Source of the DNA: Lingula anatina | Lineage: Eukaryota; Brachiopoda; Lingulata; Lingulida; Lingulidae | DNA: 59,837 bases | Assembly (NCBI RefSeq): GCF_001039355.2 | Contig: NW_019775640.1 | Coordinates: 1 to 59,837 of the forward strand | Direction: 5' to 3' | Shown here: one piece after another, positions 1 to 13,800 of the stretch | How the letters are laid out: the number at the start of each line of letters is the position of its first letter | Numbering within the stretch: position 1 is the first letter of the stretch | Notes under the pieces: generated by a model | What the model was told of the DNA's origin: nothing | The model's database searches: none | The model's input: only the letters and a program-made list of their open reading frames with translations | Position numbers and translations under genes: made by a program

Positions 1-125
1 CTTTGCTGCCTTGTTCTCTTTAGGCTTTTTATCTTCATCTCTTGGGGTTTCCTCATCAGACAGACTCTCCTGACTCCGCTGGCTTTCCTGGCTCTCACTG
101 TCAATTTCTTCATCACTTTCCTTAG
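1..125 (-). CDS. Acidic low-complexity exon, partial, runs off the left edge
   Basis: The minus strand reads open from a plausible splice acceptor (TTATAG at 126-131) to the window edge. It encodes about 41 residues rich in Glu, Asp, Ser, Gln and Lys, beginning KESDEEIDSESQES and ending KPKENKAAK. Such composition is typical of disordered acidic segments of nuclear or chaperone-type proteins, but no family can be assigned. The upstream exon is not identified; the AT-rich sequence from 126 to about 290 would be intron. Confidence 0.5.
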
Positions 126-284
126 CTATAAAATAATTATTTCTTAAAAGAAGTTATTTGTTCTAATTTCAATCTTTTAAAACTTAACATTTTATTCTTT
201 TTAATGAACAATTAAACTTTTATATATAAATAATACACAATAATAATAATAACAATAATAATAATGTAACAGATTTTATTACAG

Positions 285-533
285 TTCTGTAAAGAAAAAC
301 AATGTCAGCCTACGAGATGTAAAGAGAGAAAGTCTTTTTTATAAATTACAGTTTAATAAGTTTACTAAATAAAACATCAAATTAAACATTAAATTGTTAA
401 TAATAACTAAATAAGGGTTAAGAAAATAATATATAACTTTATACAAAATGAAAGATAAAAAGAAAATTTTACCTGTAAAGAAAATCAATGTCAGCCCACG
501 AGACGTAAAGAGAGAAAGTGAGGAAACAGACAA
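285..533. repeat. Two copies of a ~40-bp segment
   Basis: A segment beginning GTAAAGAAAA and containing AATGTCAGCC, an ACGAGA core and TAAAGAGAGAAAGT occurs at about 289-331 and again at about 476-519 with only a few substitutions. On the minus strand the second copy lies in a short open frame that ends at a possible donor (ACAG/gtaaaa). It may be a duplicated exon or part of a transposon; the sequence does not decide. Confidence 0.4.
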
Positions 534-802
534 AGGAAATTAGGGGTTAAAGACTATAAACCAATGCAAAGCAACAACGTTATAAAGCCAGAAAACAAGG
601 AATAGGAAAGAAATCAGGGAAGACTGAAAATAAGGAACGGAAGTATAAAAATGGAATAGACTGAAAATATGATGAAATAAATAACAAAATAAGAAATCAA
701 GTACTACTGCTACGTCCTCCCCCCTACATAAAAGCTGGCCCTACAGCTGTATATAAAAAAAAAGAATACTGACTCAATTCTCCTCCTAAAATTTTCTGTT
801 TC

Positions 803-1817
803 TTAAAGATTTTCTGGGCTTGGGTACTGGCTTTGCAAAATCGCGGGCACAGGATCCCGATAGGAAGAGCTGTCTCTGATAGAGCTGTCACTATCTGAAT
901 CTGATAGACAAGAAGTCTCAGACGGAACAGGAGAAGGATCATTTAGGATTTTTTTCTGTTTTCTTTGGATGCACCCCCTTATCACACCAGATTTGTTGTC
1001 TTCCAGGCTTTCGTAAACCTCTTTTTGAACACCAAGCTCAATGAATACATTTTGGTGGAAGCATTCTGTCAGACGTGCCTCCGAAGATATTTTTTTGCAG
1101 GACATTTTTATTTGCTATGTGAGATGTATTACCTGCCTGGAATGCTGCCGTGACTGTCCTCCCCAACCTCTCGTAATAAACGTTTTAGGGAGAGTTCTTC
1201 TGGAGATCTTCAGCTGCCTCTTCCCTTTCAATACCTCTTATAGGCCTCCCCTTTGTTTTCCCTTTATTGTGTTTAATGGCGACATAAGGTGGGATGGTTC
1301 GTGTTTTAACTTTCACATTCCGCTTTTCTCTGAACTTTTTTATTGTCAGCCCGTATCTGATACACTCCTGAAACATACATATGACATTACCCCTGAAAAA
1401 AAGGGGCAATTGTGAAGTGAATGTTATCTCCTTTTATTCGATTTCCTTTGAAGACCAGTGGGCAGGTTGAATTTTCTGCTTCTAATGCTGCAAAAAAAAA
1501 AAAGACTGGTCCATTCTCCACCAAGATGGCGATCACTTTGTCAACTTTTATAACGAATTTGGAACTCCATTCTTCACTGGGTATACAGAGAATAAACTTC
1601 GCCTTGCTTTGCCTTGGGTAATTCCTGGAAGGTGGTTTCTTCATTATCTCTTTTAGATGCTTCATCGCATTGTTCTTCATGTGACCCTACTTTTTCTTCA
1701 GCCTTCACTGAATCATTGCTATCTGAGCTGGGGTCGAAATCTGAGTCATTGTCTGTGCCTTCGTGGTCCATACCAGGGGTATTTTCACCACAATAATCAT
1801 CCATGTTGAACCTAGAT
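803..1817 (-). pseudogene. Frame-broken coding-like region of unknown family
   Basis: Successive minus-strand open frames overlap and pass the reading from one frame to another. 1574-1804 is an Asp/Ser/Glu-rich stretch starting MDDYCGENTPG. 1387-1680 contains EEWSSKFVIKVDKVIAILVENGPV. 1185-1409 contains an AT-hook-like KGRPIRG. 803-1105 is a Ser/Asp-rich tail. The hand-over between frames suggests one protein broken by frameshifts, or exons of one gene with unrecognised introns. A possible acceptor (ATCTAG at about 1817) is in phase with the donor of the hAT-like exon upstream at 2217, so this could be the 3' part of that gene. I do not recognise the protein. Confidence 0.35.
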
Positions 1818-2216
1818 AAGTGTCAACACATGAATGATCACGTTCACGATCAAACCATCATAAGGTTGAAAGCGGCGAATAGATTTATTGGGTATTTATT
1901 TATTTAGTAATTTATTTATTTATTTTCACATTGGAGTAAAGTTTAAAAGTTTTACGGTTCTCACACGTCACGTGACTGTGTTCAAATTCAATGCGAAGGT
2001 CAGTTAAGCCTAAGTAAACGATTGGTTGATTTTCCCCTACATCCTGTTTTTGAGCCTCCGTAGATATTTTAACATTAGTTGTCAAATGAAGGCAACGTGT
2101 CAGGCTCAAGCGACGGTCTCTATTGAGGAGAGTTCTTAACACCCTGCCCGGCTTCCGCGGTGAGGGTTACCTGGTTGCGGTAGTATGCTGGTTGCCTCTC
2201 CTTGTCCACCCCTTAC

Positions 2217-3345
2217 CTGTTTTTCTTTGCAAAACGATTCTGGCTCCTCTCACAGTTTACATCAAACAATCTAACACATAAAGGGTACATTTTGTTTAGG
2301 TCATTGTCATTACTTCCATCTATACAGATAGAAAATGGTTCCACTTTCATCAGTGCAACCAACGAGGCCTTCATCTCTGGGGCCATAGCTCCATTTAATA
2401 TAGAAGGAGTTTTTGTCCGGGCACAGGAATACCTCTTGGCAATGCTACTGTCTGGGAACATCTGTCTGAAGATTGGACCAGCATGATCTGATACAGCAAG
2501 CGGAATATTATGTTCAATCAGGAAGCCAGTGAACAGGACCTCAGCATTTGTAATCTGTAACGAAACACGAAAAGTAAAATGAATTAATTGGCAAATATAT
2601 TCAGTAGTGGAATGGTTTTGTTAGAGTAGGCCTATTTATGTGTCCAATATTGCCCTTTTATTATGTACAGACACAGATGTGTCTGTACATATAGCCATCA
2701 TCTGCGTCTGTCTTCGTCGCCGTCGTCGTCGCCGTGCACTTNTGTGAAAATTTAATTTTTCAGTTATTTGCATCTTTATTTTCTGTTCTTTGTCTGTACA
2801 TTTGACAGCTTTGCTGCCTTGTTTAGTTAACCAACAAGACAAATTAATTATCATAAAAGGAAATAGACAGGCCCTACATAGGGCCTATAGGCCAAGCTAT
2901 TTTATGATTATCATGTAGCAAAAAATATTGAAAAAATATTTGCTCTACATACATAGGGCCCACAAGTTGGCCACAACAATAGACCTACTACTAGCTACAG
3001 TGGAAAATGAAAACCAGCCTAGCGGCTAGCCGTACATGCACTTTATAGAAATAAAATCTACTACCTATCTAGCCAACAATCACATACTGCAGTAGGTCTA
3101 TGAATATACCTGTTGGGTGTCATCAGCAGTTCTACGTTTGAAGAGATCGTCAATTCTAGCCGTTTGTTCAATTTCCTTAGTCTTCTTTTTGTGGTCCTTG
3201 CCATCCAAATGACGCACGATATCTCGTTCGCCCAAGTGCTCTGTACTGAAGTTTCGGCAACAGACAGTGCATTTCGCTTGATAATCCGATACTCTCTCAA
3301 TGCAAGGGAATTTCTTAGTCCAAGCAGCTTGCCACTTCGTTTATT
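2217..3345 (-). CDS. Zinc-finger / hAT-transposase-like protein, two exons
   Basis: Exon A (minus, about 3345 down to 3110, donor CAG/gtatat) encodes a C2H2 finger of the BED/hAT-associated kind: KCTVC, 16 residues after the second Cys, then RHLDGKDHKKK. It is preceded by WTKKFPCIERVSDYQ, which resembles the 'KKFPFI' lead-in seen in such fingers. Exon B (2554 to 2217; acceptor TTACAG, donor CAG/gtaagg) encodes about 112 residues, including ITNAEVLFTGFLIEHNIPL and PFSICIDGSNDNDLNKMYP, the conserved patch of the hAT-like, KIAA1586/ZNF862-type uncharacterised proteins of animals. Both exons join in phase 0. Upstream of exon A the frame meets a stop, so a further 5' exon or a frameshift exists. 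The C-terminal hAT dimerisation region is not visible. It could be a host gene derived from a transposon or a decaying element. Confidence 0.6.
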
Positions 3346-3559
3346 AATGCTGGCAAATGCGCTTTCGTGGCGGGGTATGAACCGTTTCATCCCCTTTATC
3401 ATGATTAATGTCTGAATCGCCACTACTATCATCGTCATTTAAATCCACCATGAAAAATCGTGATCCACGTGTAAGCGTCAGTGATTGTGATTGGCTAATC
3501 AGTAACACTAGTCAACACCGCTAAGGATAATAAAACCACGATATAAGCGTAAAAAACTA

Positions 3560-3690
3560 GGTTTTTGAAAATTTACGACAAAAAATTCATTTTGCGTGAG
3601 ATAGCTTAAGGCTCGCGTGAGTGCGTGAGGCAGTGGCCAAATGCGTGAGACTCACGCGAGATGCGTGAGACTTGGCAGGTCTGCTGATAG
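3560..3690. repeat. Cluster of GCGTGAG heptamers
   Basis: The motif GCGTGAG recurs at least six times in about 100 bp (for example TTGCGTGAGATAG, CTCGCGTGAGTGCGTGAGG, ATGCGTGAGACTCACGCGAG), including an inverted pairing around GAGACTCACGC. It lies just 5' of the hAT-like exon on the minus strand and may be a terminal or subterminal repeat of a DNA transposon, or a regulatory cluster. Confidence 0.4.
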
Positions 3691-6427
3691 TTCTAAGGTT
3701 CTAACATATGTTAGTTATCTAGTGTGAGAGCCTGCTCACTGAGATTTCTTTCAACTTATGAGATACATATCCCTGAATAATATGCGACTTAGTCTCTCAG
3801 TCCAAGTTCTCAAAACCACGGTTGGTCCCTAAATGTCTTTACCTGACATGGTACGCATCAATTGTTTCAGTAGCTTCCTGTTTAGTGCTTCAAAATTTGA
3901 AAAATTCAAATTTAGGATTATGATGAGGCCTGCCCAAAAGCAGCTACAGCATCTTCATCTACTTGCAGCTTTTACAACAGAATTTTGCACATTGATAACT
4001 TAGTCTCTCACCTTCTAACCTTTCCTTATTTTGGACCAATGTTCCTTATTATTAACTGCAGTGTCATTGTGTCACAATTCCTTGGTCTCATATAGGAATC
4101 ATTCTTCTTCTTTTAGTTTTAGTGAAGCGTTTGTTAATAATCTTTGCCAACCTGTGTTGTATTTCTGGTCAGCAGGGTTCTTTTTAGTTCGTGCTTCCTC
4201 GTCGCCAATGTAGACCCTTTTGTGTCTATAAAGGTACTTCAAGTAATTCTTACCTTAATTGCTCTTTTGCATCCTCCGAACAGTAATTTTCTCTTATTCT
4301 TGTCTTCGCACATCCTCTCATCTAGGAATATGGGCTTTCAACTCAGCGCCGGCCCCTTTTTAAACTATGTCATGTGACCTGCCTTTCCAGATCGAGATAT
4401 ATACTAACTCACCGGCACTACAATTGGCCTGACATTGGTTTTCATTGGCCCCAGATGAGCGGGCCAGCATTAATGTCAAGTTCTGTACTGCAGAATCTAT
4501 ACATAGCATGATTCATTCTGATAGAGGCATGAGGGAGACATTCATATTAAAAAAAATATATTTTATTCACATCATTTGACAGAATATGTATAGCATTAGA
4601 AAAAAACAAAAACTAAGATAACATAGATATTTGAAATTTATATTTTAATTGCACAATGTCACAAAAATATTGCATGGACTTGGAATTTTTGGCAAGAGTT
4701 TAGGACACTGGCATATTTTACTTGCAGGATTTGGGCCATTTGGCAGGAATCCTGCAAGTTCGCCCTCTGGCAGCATCTGTGATGCTGTCTGTACTAAAAG
4801 CATGCACAAGCATATCTCATTAATAGACTGACCAATATGTTTATAGGGAATGAAATTCACCTGCCACATGTACTGGGGTATGTGCTGTAACTCATTCATG
4901 TGCAGGTTTGAATACCATTGTATCACAAGTGTACACAGGCCTGTAGCCAGCTGTTTCAAAGGGAAAGGGGGTGGGGCTCTTTTTCTGAAGAAAGGGACCT
5001 TTTATCACGAAGCCTTTGCATACCTAGATCAAGTTTTACCCAAAAAGGACCATTATTTGGCAAAAAGGATGGTTTGAACACTCCCCTCCCTGGCTTAGGG
5101 CCTGATACATCAGTGATTAAAGGACAAACAATTAGTCATTAAGGGAGAAAAGCATTGATGCTATTTAACCAGTTAGTTACTAAAGAATGCTCTATTTATT
5201 AATTGTGTAAAAAAACTGACTTAAGAAGAGGTAATACAATGTAGGTTCTTATTTACGTATCTCATTTTGTCACCTATTTCAAAATGACATTGTTAATGAA
5301 AGAAAATAATAAAAGTTGACAGAAGTGAAGACAAAATTGAGTTGTAGATATTTAATTTATTTAAAATGTTATAATCTGACTCCTTTTCATTACTTGTGCA
5401 TCTTGTATTTACAATCAACAACAAAGATAAATCCAAAGCTATAGACATTCCATGTGAAAAAGCTGCAGGAGTGGAGTATTAACCTTTCATTGAAGTTTTT
5501 GTTGATCTTAGTAGCTCTGAGCACTTGTAAATAATTATGTGTTCTTACTTCACATATCATACCATTCTAACAAAACAGAATGAGAACTATAAGAGAAACC
5601 AACACAAGAACCAAGTTTGAAGAATGATTTATTGAATAAGGTTTCCTGCCTGATTGTTTTCCAAGGTTGTCACCACCTGATGTACTGAACTGTGGTCTAT
5701 CTGAATATTTAACATAAATCCCATGACTTTGCTCTACTACAATTAACTTCTTCAAATGACTGGATTTCTTGATGGCAATTTAAACTTCATTTGTCTGCAA
5801 AAGTCATTTGTGGACTTGTGGTAACAATGCGCAGGTAGCAATCACTGCTTCAAGTATATAAATGACAAATATTTTGAAAAATCAAACACGCAACCATTGC
5901 CATTCATAACCTGAACAAATTAATTGCATGATCAAATAAGTGAAGGGAGAGGAACATTACATGCAAATTTAGAGATTTTATTCTCACTGTATGAAATATT
6001 GAGAGTACTCTTTCCCGGCATACTAAGGAAAAACAGGCGTGACTAGAAGCATGTAAAAAATGAAGAATTGCAACATACAGAGGATTGGTTCCAAATCAAC
6101 ACCAGTTATGTGTCAACCAAGCTTTATACAATTACAAAGAAAAAAGTATAAAACGTTTTTGACCAAGAAAAAAAAAAAAAAATGGCACTTTAATGGCTTG
6201 TACATGAAAAACTCACAATTAACATCAGCCAAAATTGTTTCCCTGGTATGTACATTCCAAAATTGCACAGCGTATAATTTGCAGTTGTCAAAAATAAAAA
6301 ATACATAAATAAATAAAACAGAAAATTGTCATGCTTCATAAACAGAAATTCCACAAAGATTTTTAGTGATAATATATATTGATATTCTAACTTATTTGTA
6401 TATGCTTTCTAAAAAACACTGCTTTAA
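3691..6427. other. AT-rich intergenic sequence, no gene recognised
   Basis: Only short open frames with no family resemblance on either strand, together with A/T runs. No splice-bounded coding segment was found. Part of the right half may belong to the transcript downstream of ITPK1, but no polyadenylation site can be chosen. Confidence 0.4.
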
Positions 6428-6645
6428 CAAGCACTCAGAGGCACAGACCTCTGCCAAGACAAGTAATTAATTCCTAATTAGTCATTCATTAATTTATGGA
6501 TCATCACCAAAATCTAATCAATTTTAATTAGCCTATTTCTGAACTATCCAGAAGTTAACAGATAAAGAATATAACAAAGTTATTAATTAATGGATCATCA
6601 CCAAATCTTATTAATTTTAATTTCACCCACTTCTGAACTATTGAA
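6428..6645 (-). repeat. Interspersed repeat, same family as 19682-19922
   Basis: The reverse complement contains CTTGGCAGAGGTCTGTGCCTCTGAGTGCTT, matching the segment CTTGGCGGAAGTCTGCGCTCTCGGAGTGCTT at 19884-19914. The rest (a GGTGATGATCC motif) follows the same layout. I recognise this as a dispersed repeat common in aquatic animal genomes, possibly a LINE 3' end or SINE; the class is uncertain. Confidence 0.6.
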
Positions 6646-7886
6646 TTATTGTACAAAATAATAATTTATTTGTATACCTTGTAGAAAAACAATTACCCTC
6701 ACACAAAGAAGTTTACATTTTTACTTAATACAAAAAGTTTGACTATGTTTCAGTTCAAAATTTAAGCAATTAATTTATGACAATAGTTTCAAGAATGGTC
6801 TCACACAATAAATATCAGAAATAGTGAATGATGACATTAAGTAAACATTTGGTTAATGCTGGCATGAAGAAGAGTAAATGTGTCACTAGTGGAGTGCCTT
6901 GGTTACAACTTAAGGTGTACTTTTCAAGAATATCTACACGCAAATATTTATTCTATTACTCAAATTAACATGAGTCTGAAATTATTTTGAGTAATTAGAG
7001 ATACTTGCTACATGTTAGCTTCAGATTATTGAAAGAATCTGACCTACATATACTACTCTTTACTGAGGAATGACATGAATTTTCATACATCAATTCTTGC
7101 AGCAGAGAAAAGTGTATAGAGTTAGCTGGAGACATATTTGTAAATATCTAGTGAAAAATCATTCTGTGGCCCTGGTACAGGGTACGTACACCTTTACCAC
7201 TCTTCGTTACTGTTCAATGAAGAAAGCAAAGGTTTTGCTGGCTGCTATTATAAGGTAATTCACCACTAGACTTTGAAATTTAAGGTCCTGACTGGCCACT
7301 GGACATAAATATCTATGGATAAAGACTCACTTTACACAACACTAATAAATATAAGATAAATTTGCAGGTTTGGCACTGGGCAAACAATTCAGTCAATTCA
7401 AATTTAAAGTCCAAGACAAAACAAGAGCACAAGCATAACTACCTCACAAGAGAAATGTGATGAATTTTTAGTACTTATTTCTATTCTCTATGAAAGTATT
7501 TATATTAATGGATAGCTTTGCTGCTTATAAGATCCAATAAATGTTGTTCACTTACTCACATATATAGTTCTGAGATTACAGTATGTCCTATCCCTCTCCC
7601 GACCGACCCTGACCTTGTGGGGTCACTGAGTCTAGTACCAATGTGAACCTAATAGTTTTATCATCAGTATATTGTATTCAAAATAAAAATAATATATATG
7701 GTGGCAAAAACTGTTGGCCTCTGAAGTGTTTTGATGTTGCACATTTCACCTTCTCTGAACACACCACTGAGGATCGATAATTATCTGTCGTAAATTTAGA
7801 TTAAAAATATGGCTCTATAAAAATTTAAGATTTTGTGGATGTCATTGCAGTTCAGCAGCTCTTACTACTCAATGAAATTGTCATAA
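6646..7886. other. 3' flank / probable 3' UTR of ITPK1
   Basis: No coding sequence recognised. On the minus strand AATAAA-type signals occur (around 6944 and 6663), so the ITPK1 transcript could end here; the cleavage site cannot be set from sequence alone. Confidence 0.35.
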
Positions 7887-10800
7887 TCAGGTGTGCAGAT
7901 CTTTTTCCAGTGGTTCAGAAGACTTTCTTTTTCTGGTACCTTCTCGTTCATTTGGCTGTAGCCTCTTTGATAACATGTCTAAAAGTACTTCGAAGAAGTT
8001 GTCTACTCCATCGTAACCTGCAAAAAGATACCATGATATCAATTTATCTCAATGCAATATGTAGGATTAAGCAGAAGCTAAAGTATTAGTTGAATTCTCC
8101 AACAAACAAGGACAATTTATTATTTATGGGGTGGAGTTAGAAATAAAAACAGCCTTTTTGGTAAAAAAAAAAACCTACACGATTAATCAGAATTTGATCT
8201 AGAATTGATCTAGGTTCTGCATGGACTGAAATGAGCCTCTTCTTAAACATTGTAGAGATAGATCCAAGATTTTCAGGGTCGGGAGGAGGAGTAAAATTTC
8301 TCATGATAATACTCATGGAGGTCTCTTAGAAGCCATACTGTTGCAGTACCGTACTATTAATTTAATAATAATATTAATGACAGAAGTATGTAGTGAGAAT
8401 CATGTAATGAGCACCTGGAAATGAATTGATGTCTATCACTGCATATCTTCCAGTTGTTTTCTCTATGATCAGGTCAATTCCTAACAGTTCTAGTTTGAGA
8501 GAGCTGCGCAGTGCAGTCACCATCTTGCGCACCTTGTCTAGATCTGGAGACAGCAGCACAGTTTTATCACTGGGTTCTTCTTCCTTCAGATCCAACTAAA
8601 AATACACAGAAAACAATTGACTTTGGCTGATGCACATACATCTCCTACAAATGATACACATGTTAAATGCAAACAAAAGTGGGGGATTTTCAAAATTTCA
8701 TTTTTTTTAAAAATTTATTTCAATACCCTTTTATAAACATTCACACATTAATGTAAATATGAGGTGTGCTAAGAATTTAAGCAACCATTCAGCTCTAGAC
8801 TAGGCCATCTTCTGTTTGAAAAAGCCTTACAAATGATGACTGGATGGTTTGCTGGCTAATCGCTTGGTTCTCAGTCAAAAATTAATTTCCCAGTAATTTC
8901 AGATTATTGTGTTTGCAAAATTTTTAGGAAAGAAGACAGAATACGAAGAATCATTTTCACCTTTACACAAACCATTACTGAAATAATTAGAGGCCCATCT
9001 GAGTCACTTACCTTGTTTAAATGCGAGTTTGAGTTGGGCTTAGACACTCCATAACTGTCAAAAAACACAGTAGATTCTTTGCTACCTGGAAGAAATATCT
9101 TCTCTCATACAAATGTTTCTTGACTCACAAAAGATGCAGAATGTTTGAGTATATCCTTTCAGTATATCTATAAGCTTTAAGATTACACACAAACGCCTTT
9201 GATTACATTATGAATTTTGAAAAATCAGTGAACCCTTTAATACATAAACATGCAATATTGTAAAATGTCAATTCAGTGCACATACACTCAACTGAAACAA
9301 CTTTTTTTCTAGAAAATAAGTTCCAATCCTGTGTTTTTCATATAAAAAGACACTAGTACAGTGATCTATCCCATTCCTCAAGTACATGGACCTAGAAATT
9401 GTGTTTCCTATAATTAAGTATTTTTATTCAGGGTTTCAAAACAACTTTAGCTGGCTGGCTGCTTTAGCCACTTTAGGCAACTTGATAAATTCAAGAAGGT
9501 AATCAATCACCTTGTTCTGGGGCCCCTGAATTAAGAAAACAATTCAATAGAAAAACAATTTCTAGGCTCTGAAAACTTTGATTCAAGAAAAACAGCATGC
9601 TTGTAATGCAGTAAACAAAACCCCATAAGAAATCAATAAAGAGGTTTGAACATACCTCCCTGTTTAAAATTTTTAAGAGATGGACGCTTCACCACTTGGA
9701 TATGGTCCCCTATTATATACACTTTATACAAGACAGCATCGTGATTTGTAAAACTCTGGGCTACACATGGAGGCGGGAGGTCACGTAGGCCATCTTCATT
9801 GAATACAACTGCAAGCTACAGACAATAATGTTACAATTAATATTAAAATTATAGCTTAAAAACTTAATGAATCAACAAGTGTATAATTGTACACAAGTGC
9901 ATAAGTGTTACAGGTAAGAAAATCAAATTATTAATCAATTAAACAGACAAACCCTTCAGCTGTACCCATTATAATTTTTTTCATTAAAATCCTATTCAGA
10001 CTAACTCTAGTAAAAAGACATTCTGTTTCCATCCCCCAATGTACAAGAGTTAAGCAGTCAAGTGAAGTGCAGAAACTTTGTCTGGCAGACATTAAATGAA
10101 GAGCAATCCCCCCACATTGTACTTACATGATGACACTCTGCAGAACCATGAGCTGCAGCAGGTTTATATACTGAAATAGAATTTTAAAAACTTGTAGTCA
10201 GAATAAACTTTAAATAGAAAACAAATCCAAGTGCACAAGAGAATAACTATTGCTAATCCTTAACTATTATATAAGCAACAAACATATTTGATAATTTGAG
10301 ATATGATCAGCAGAGGAAAATCCAGACATTCCTCACTTCTGGAAGCACTTTCCTAAAATTCTTACAAGCAGTTAAATTATGTGGCTGATGTATAATGATC
10401 TATGGAGAAATGTTAAGATATTGCTCCTATTTAGTTTTGAAAACAGTGACCATTTAGAAAAGGTTCAAATGATAAGCTACAGGTTCACTGGATATAACTA
10501 AAAACTTGTAATGAAAATAATTAAATTGCTTTGATTTTTAATTACACACAGTCTATGCAAAAAGCAATTTACATCTGTTTTGGATTATAAACCAATATAA
10601 ACAAAGGCTACACTGAAATAAGTGGGTGAAGGATATGCCATTGTCTTGCACATACAACAGTGTAAAACAGTGTATGTATCAAAATACTCACTAAAAGGGA
10701 ATGTTATTCCTGCTTGCTCAATTAGCTTCTTGTTACTTGACACATCTGTGTTTGTGAGTTCAACAAAATTTGGTATAAAATACTGATCATCTGAAAATAA

Positions 10801-13800
10801 TAAAAAATTTAATAAAATATTTCAGTTTGTAACTTAAAACATTAAAATTTCAAAGCTTTGTTGGATAAAAAAGTAAAATTCACAGACAGACAGAGAGAGA
10901 GCGAGAGAGAGAGAGAGAGAGAGAGGGTATGGTTGGAACTGCAAGAGAATTTGCTTCAACGTGTTCATGCAAAATCCCATGACCAACTGAGATGGGTGCC
11001 AGGAAGCTTAAGAAACATCTACCCAACAAAACTGGAAACACAACCAGAGTTACCATTATGTTCAAAGACTTAAGTACCCTTTACACTGGACGGCATCCTT
11101 TCTGTATCCCGTAGTACAGTTCCATTTCCATACTTTACTTGCCAACAACTGGCTGGTCACTGAGCATTCATTCTGCAACCAAAGAGATGTGTCTGCCTTT
11201 TTTCTATGACCACAGCTATGCCAGTTTCGTGGTCTCACAAAGGATTCAGAAAGGATGCTGTCCAGTGTAAAGGGGGTTTAAGGGAAGTAAGTACCTTGAA
11301 GTTTCTGAAAGCAGTCTCTGGCAGCCTGGTATTGTTCCCGTCTGTCTATCATTCTGGCAACCTTATCAAAGGGATCTATTACCAGTAAAGAGGGGCATCT
11401 CTGGAAATGGGACTGAAATAAAATAATGTAATACAATAATATTTTGATTAAATCAAGGTGTAATTAAAGTAGAATTTCTGAAAAATAATTTAACTGATGT
11501 AAATTCTTTTTTTTTGCAGGTGCTTCTTTTATTTATTTATTTTTTTTTGGGGGGGGGGGATGCTGTTGTAAATAAATGCCTTTTTACATCAAGCATCTTT
11601 TTAACCAGANATGGGACTGAAATAAAATAATGTAATACAATAATATTTTGATTAAATCAAGGTGTAATTAAAGTAGAATTTCTGAAAAATAATTTAACTG
11701 ATGTAAATTCTTTTTTTTTGCAGGTGCTTCTTTTATTTATTTATTTTTTTTTGGGGGGGGGGGTTGAAGGGGGGACATACATTTGAATAAATTCAGAAGA
11801 ATGCAAATTGATATGTGAAAAGGGCATTAATAGGTTACTTAGCAATGGAGATTTATATCCATCAATCCACATTTCTTGACCACGTTTACCACAATGCTTT
11901 AACATTTAAAAACCTTATCACAAAACACCTTAATGATTACCACAAACTTCTTGGCTATAATGTTTGCCATATTACTCCTGTTGTTACTTACTAATGTCAA
12001 AGACTGCTCATTGCATTATTCAAAACATCTTTGATGGGTCAAAAAAGAAAAAGTTTCTGATGCATAACCCAACCTTGGATTCAGAACTTTCTAATAAAAG
12101 GCATTAGTTGCTTTAAATGATTGATTTTGGAAAGTACACCTGTGAGACTTCTGTCTGATAAGAACCACATGGTATATACAGCACTGCCTTTAGTGTTAAC
12201 ATTTGAACTTTTACTCTACACTAGTAAGTATACACAGCAATACCAGTGCACCCAGTACAAAATGCAGTGCATAACTTTATTAAGGAAATATGCAGCCTGT
12301 GCAAAATACCAAGATTTTCATCTTTCTAAGTACAAGTATATCTAGCAAGATGGATGGCCAACTGCAAAGGTCCTTAGCTAATATAGTATAATTATATAGT
12401 ACAGGCTTGTCCTTGGTTTTATTGCCCAGAAAAATGTGAAAAATTCACCAATATCAGCACATAAATGTAAATGTTAACATGAGTCATAATCATAAGGCAA
12501 TTGGACATGCGTAGTCGTAGCCTCACTAGTGTGTGCTGTCCCTCAAAGCATAATAAAATGGTGGAGATAATGAGATTATGTTAAGCTAATTAAAATAAAG
12601 GCCAAATCATATCATAAACCTTACTTCTTTGTTTGTACAAATATGTTAATATTTGTGGACAGATTTATATGGGAACCTCATTTACATGTAACTCAATACA
12701 AACATTAATTAAATAGACTAGGAAGAATTAACATAATCCTCTATTTGCATTAAAAAGAACACACATGTATTACCAATACTTTCAATGTACTGATAATACA
12801 TTCTTGATATTAACACATGAAACAATAGACTTATCCTGAATTCAGATTAGTATATCTACAAACAAAGCCCAAGTACTAGTAAGTTTATTAGTGAATTACA
12901 GATAGCATTCAATAATGTGTTTGTTTTCAAAAAAATGAATGTACTGAGTATGTAAATAACTGTAAATACCTGAAACTTTTGGACTAATTCTTTGGCCTCC
13001 TCATCCCCATCTAATGCTGACCCTATGTCATCAGAGAGTTTGTGAATAAATACATCAAATGGACCCTGTTTTTCCAAATCTTCTGGCTCTTTTATCTGCA
13101 GATGAAAAACACTCCTGATCATGTTTACTTTTATACTGAAAAATATCTATGAAGATGAGATCTTTAAGAGTAAGCATTTAATTTTCATGAATATTTTCAG
13201 GATAATTCTACAGATCCAATTTAAACTCCCATCAATGGCAAGAAATACATTTACTAATTAATGTTCAACAATTTATTTTATTGACAATAACCCAAATAGC
13301 ATAATGAGTAGTTGTAATCAGTTCTTATCATATATTTTTTTTACTTGTACATACAGACATTGGAATTTCAATGTCGTTTGGAAAGATTTTGTAATGAGTG
13401 CTAGTAAGCTGATTTCAGATCTCCTATAAATCAAAATATTTTAAATTTATTTCTGTAGACTTGTTCATCTTACTAGCCAATAACCCAAGTTTCAACCACA
13501 ATGCAGGCCAGTTTTTAAAATCATATAGATAGATCTATATTTCAACAAATGGCTGCTCATATGAAAATGTAGAAAGTGGAATGCATGGGAATAAAAGCTC
13601 AGGGCATGTTTAAATTAAAACATAAAACTACCCTAGATATGAACTAACAATGCAGAGCAATAAATCAATAAATAACACTGTGGTTAGGTGTTATTTAGCA
13701 TAGATTATATGGGGTGCAGGGGTGACCTTGTTTAAGTCTCATGCAGAAAAATAAAATAAAAATCATTGAATTTCTTTATGAAACTTGTATATGAGATCAC

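Noticed and set aside
10858-11073. ORFs of Arg/Glu or Ser/Leu repeats
   Set aside because: Created by the (GA)n tract inside an ITPK1 intron.
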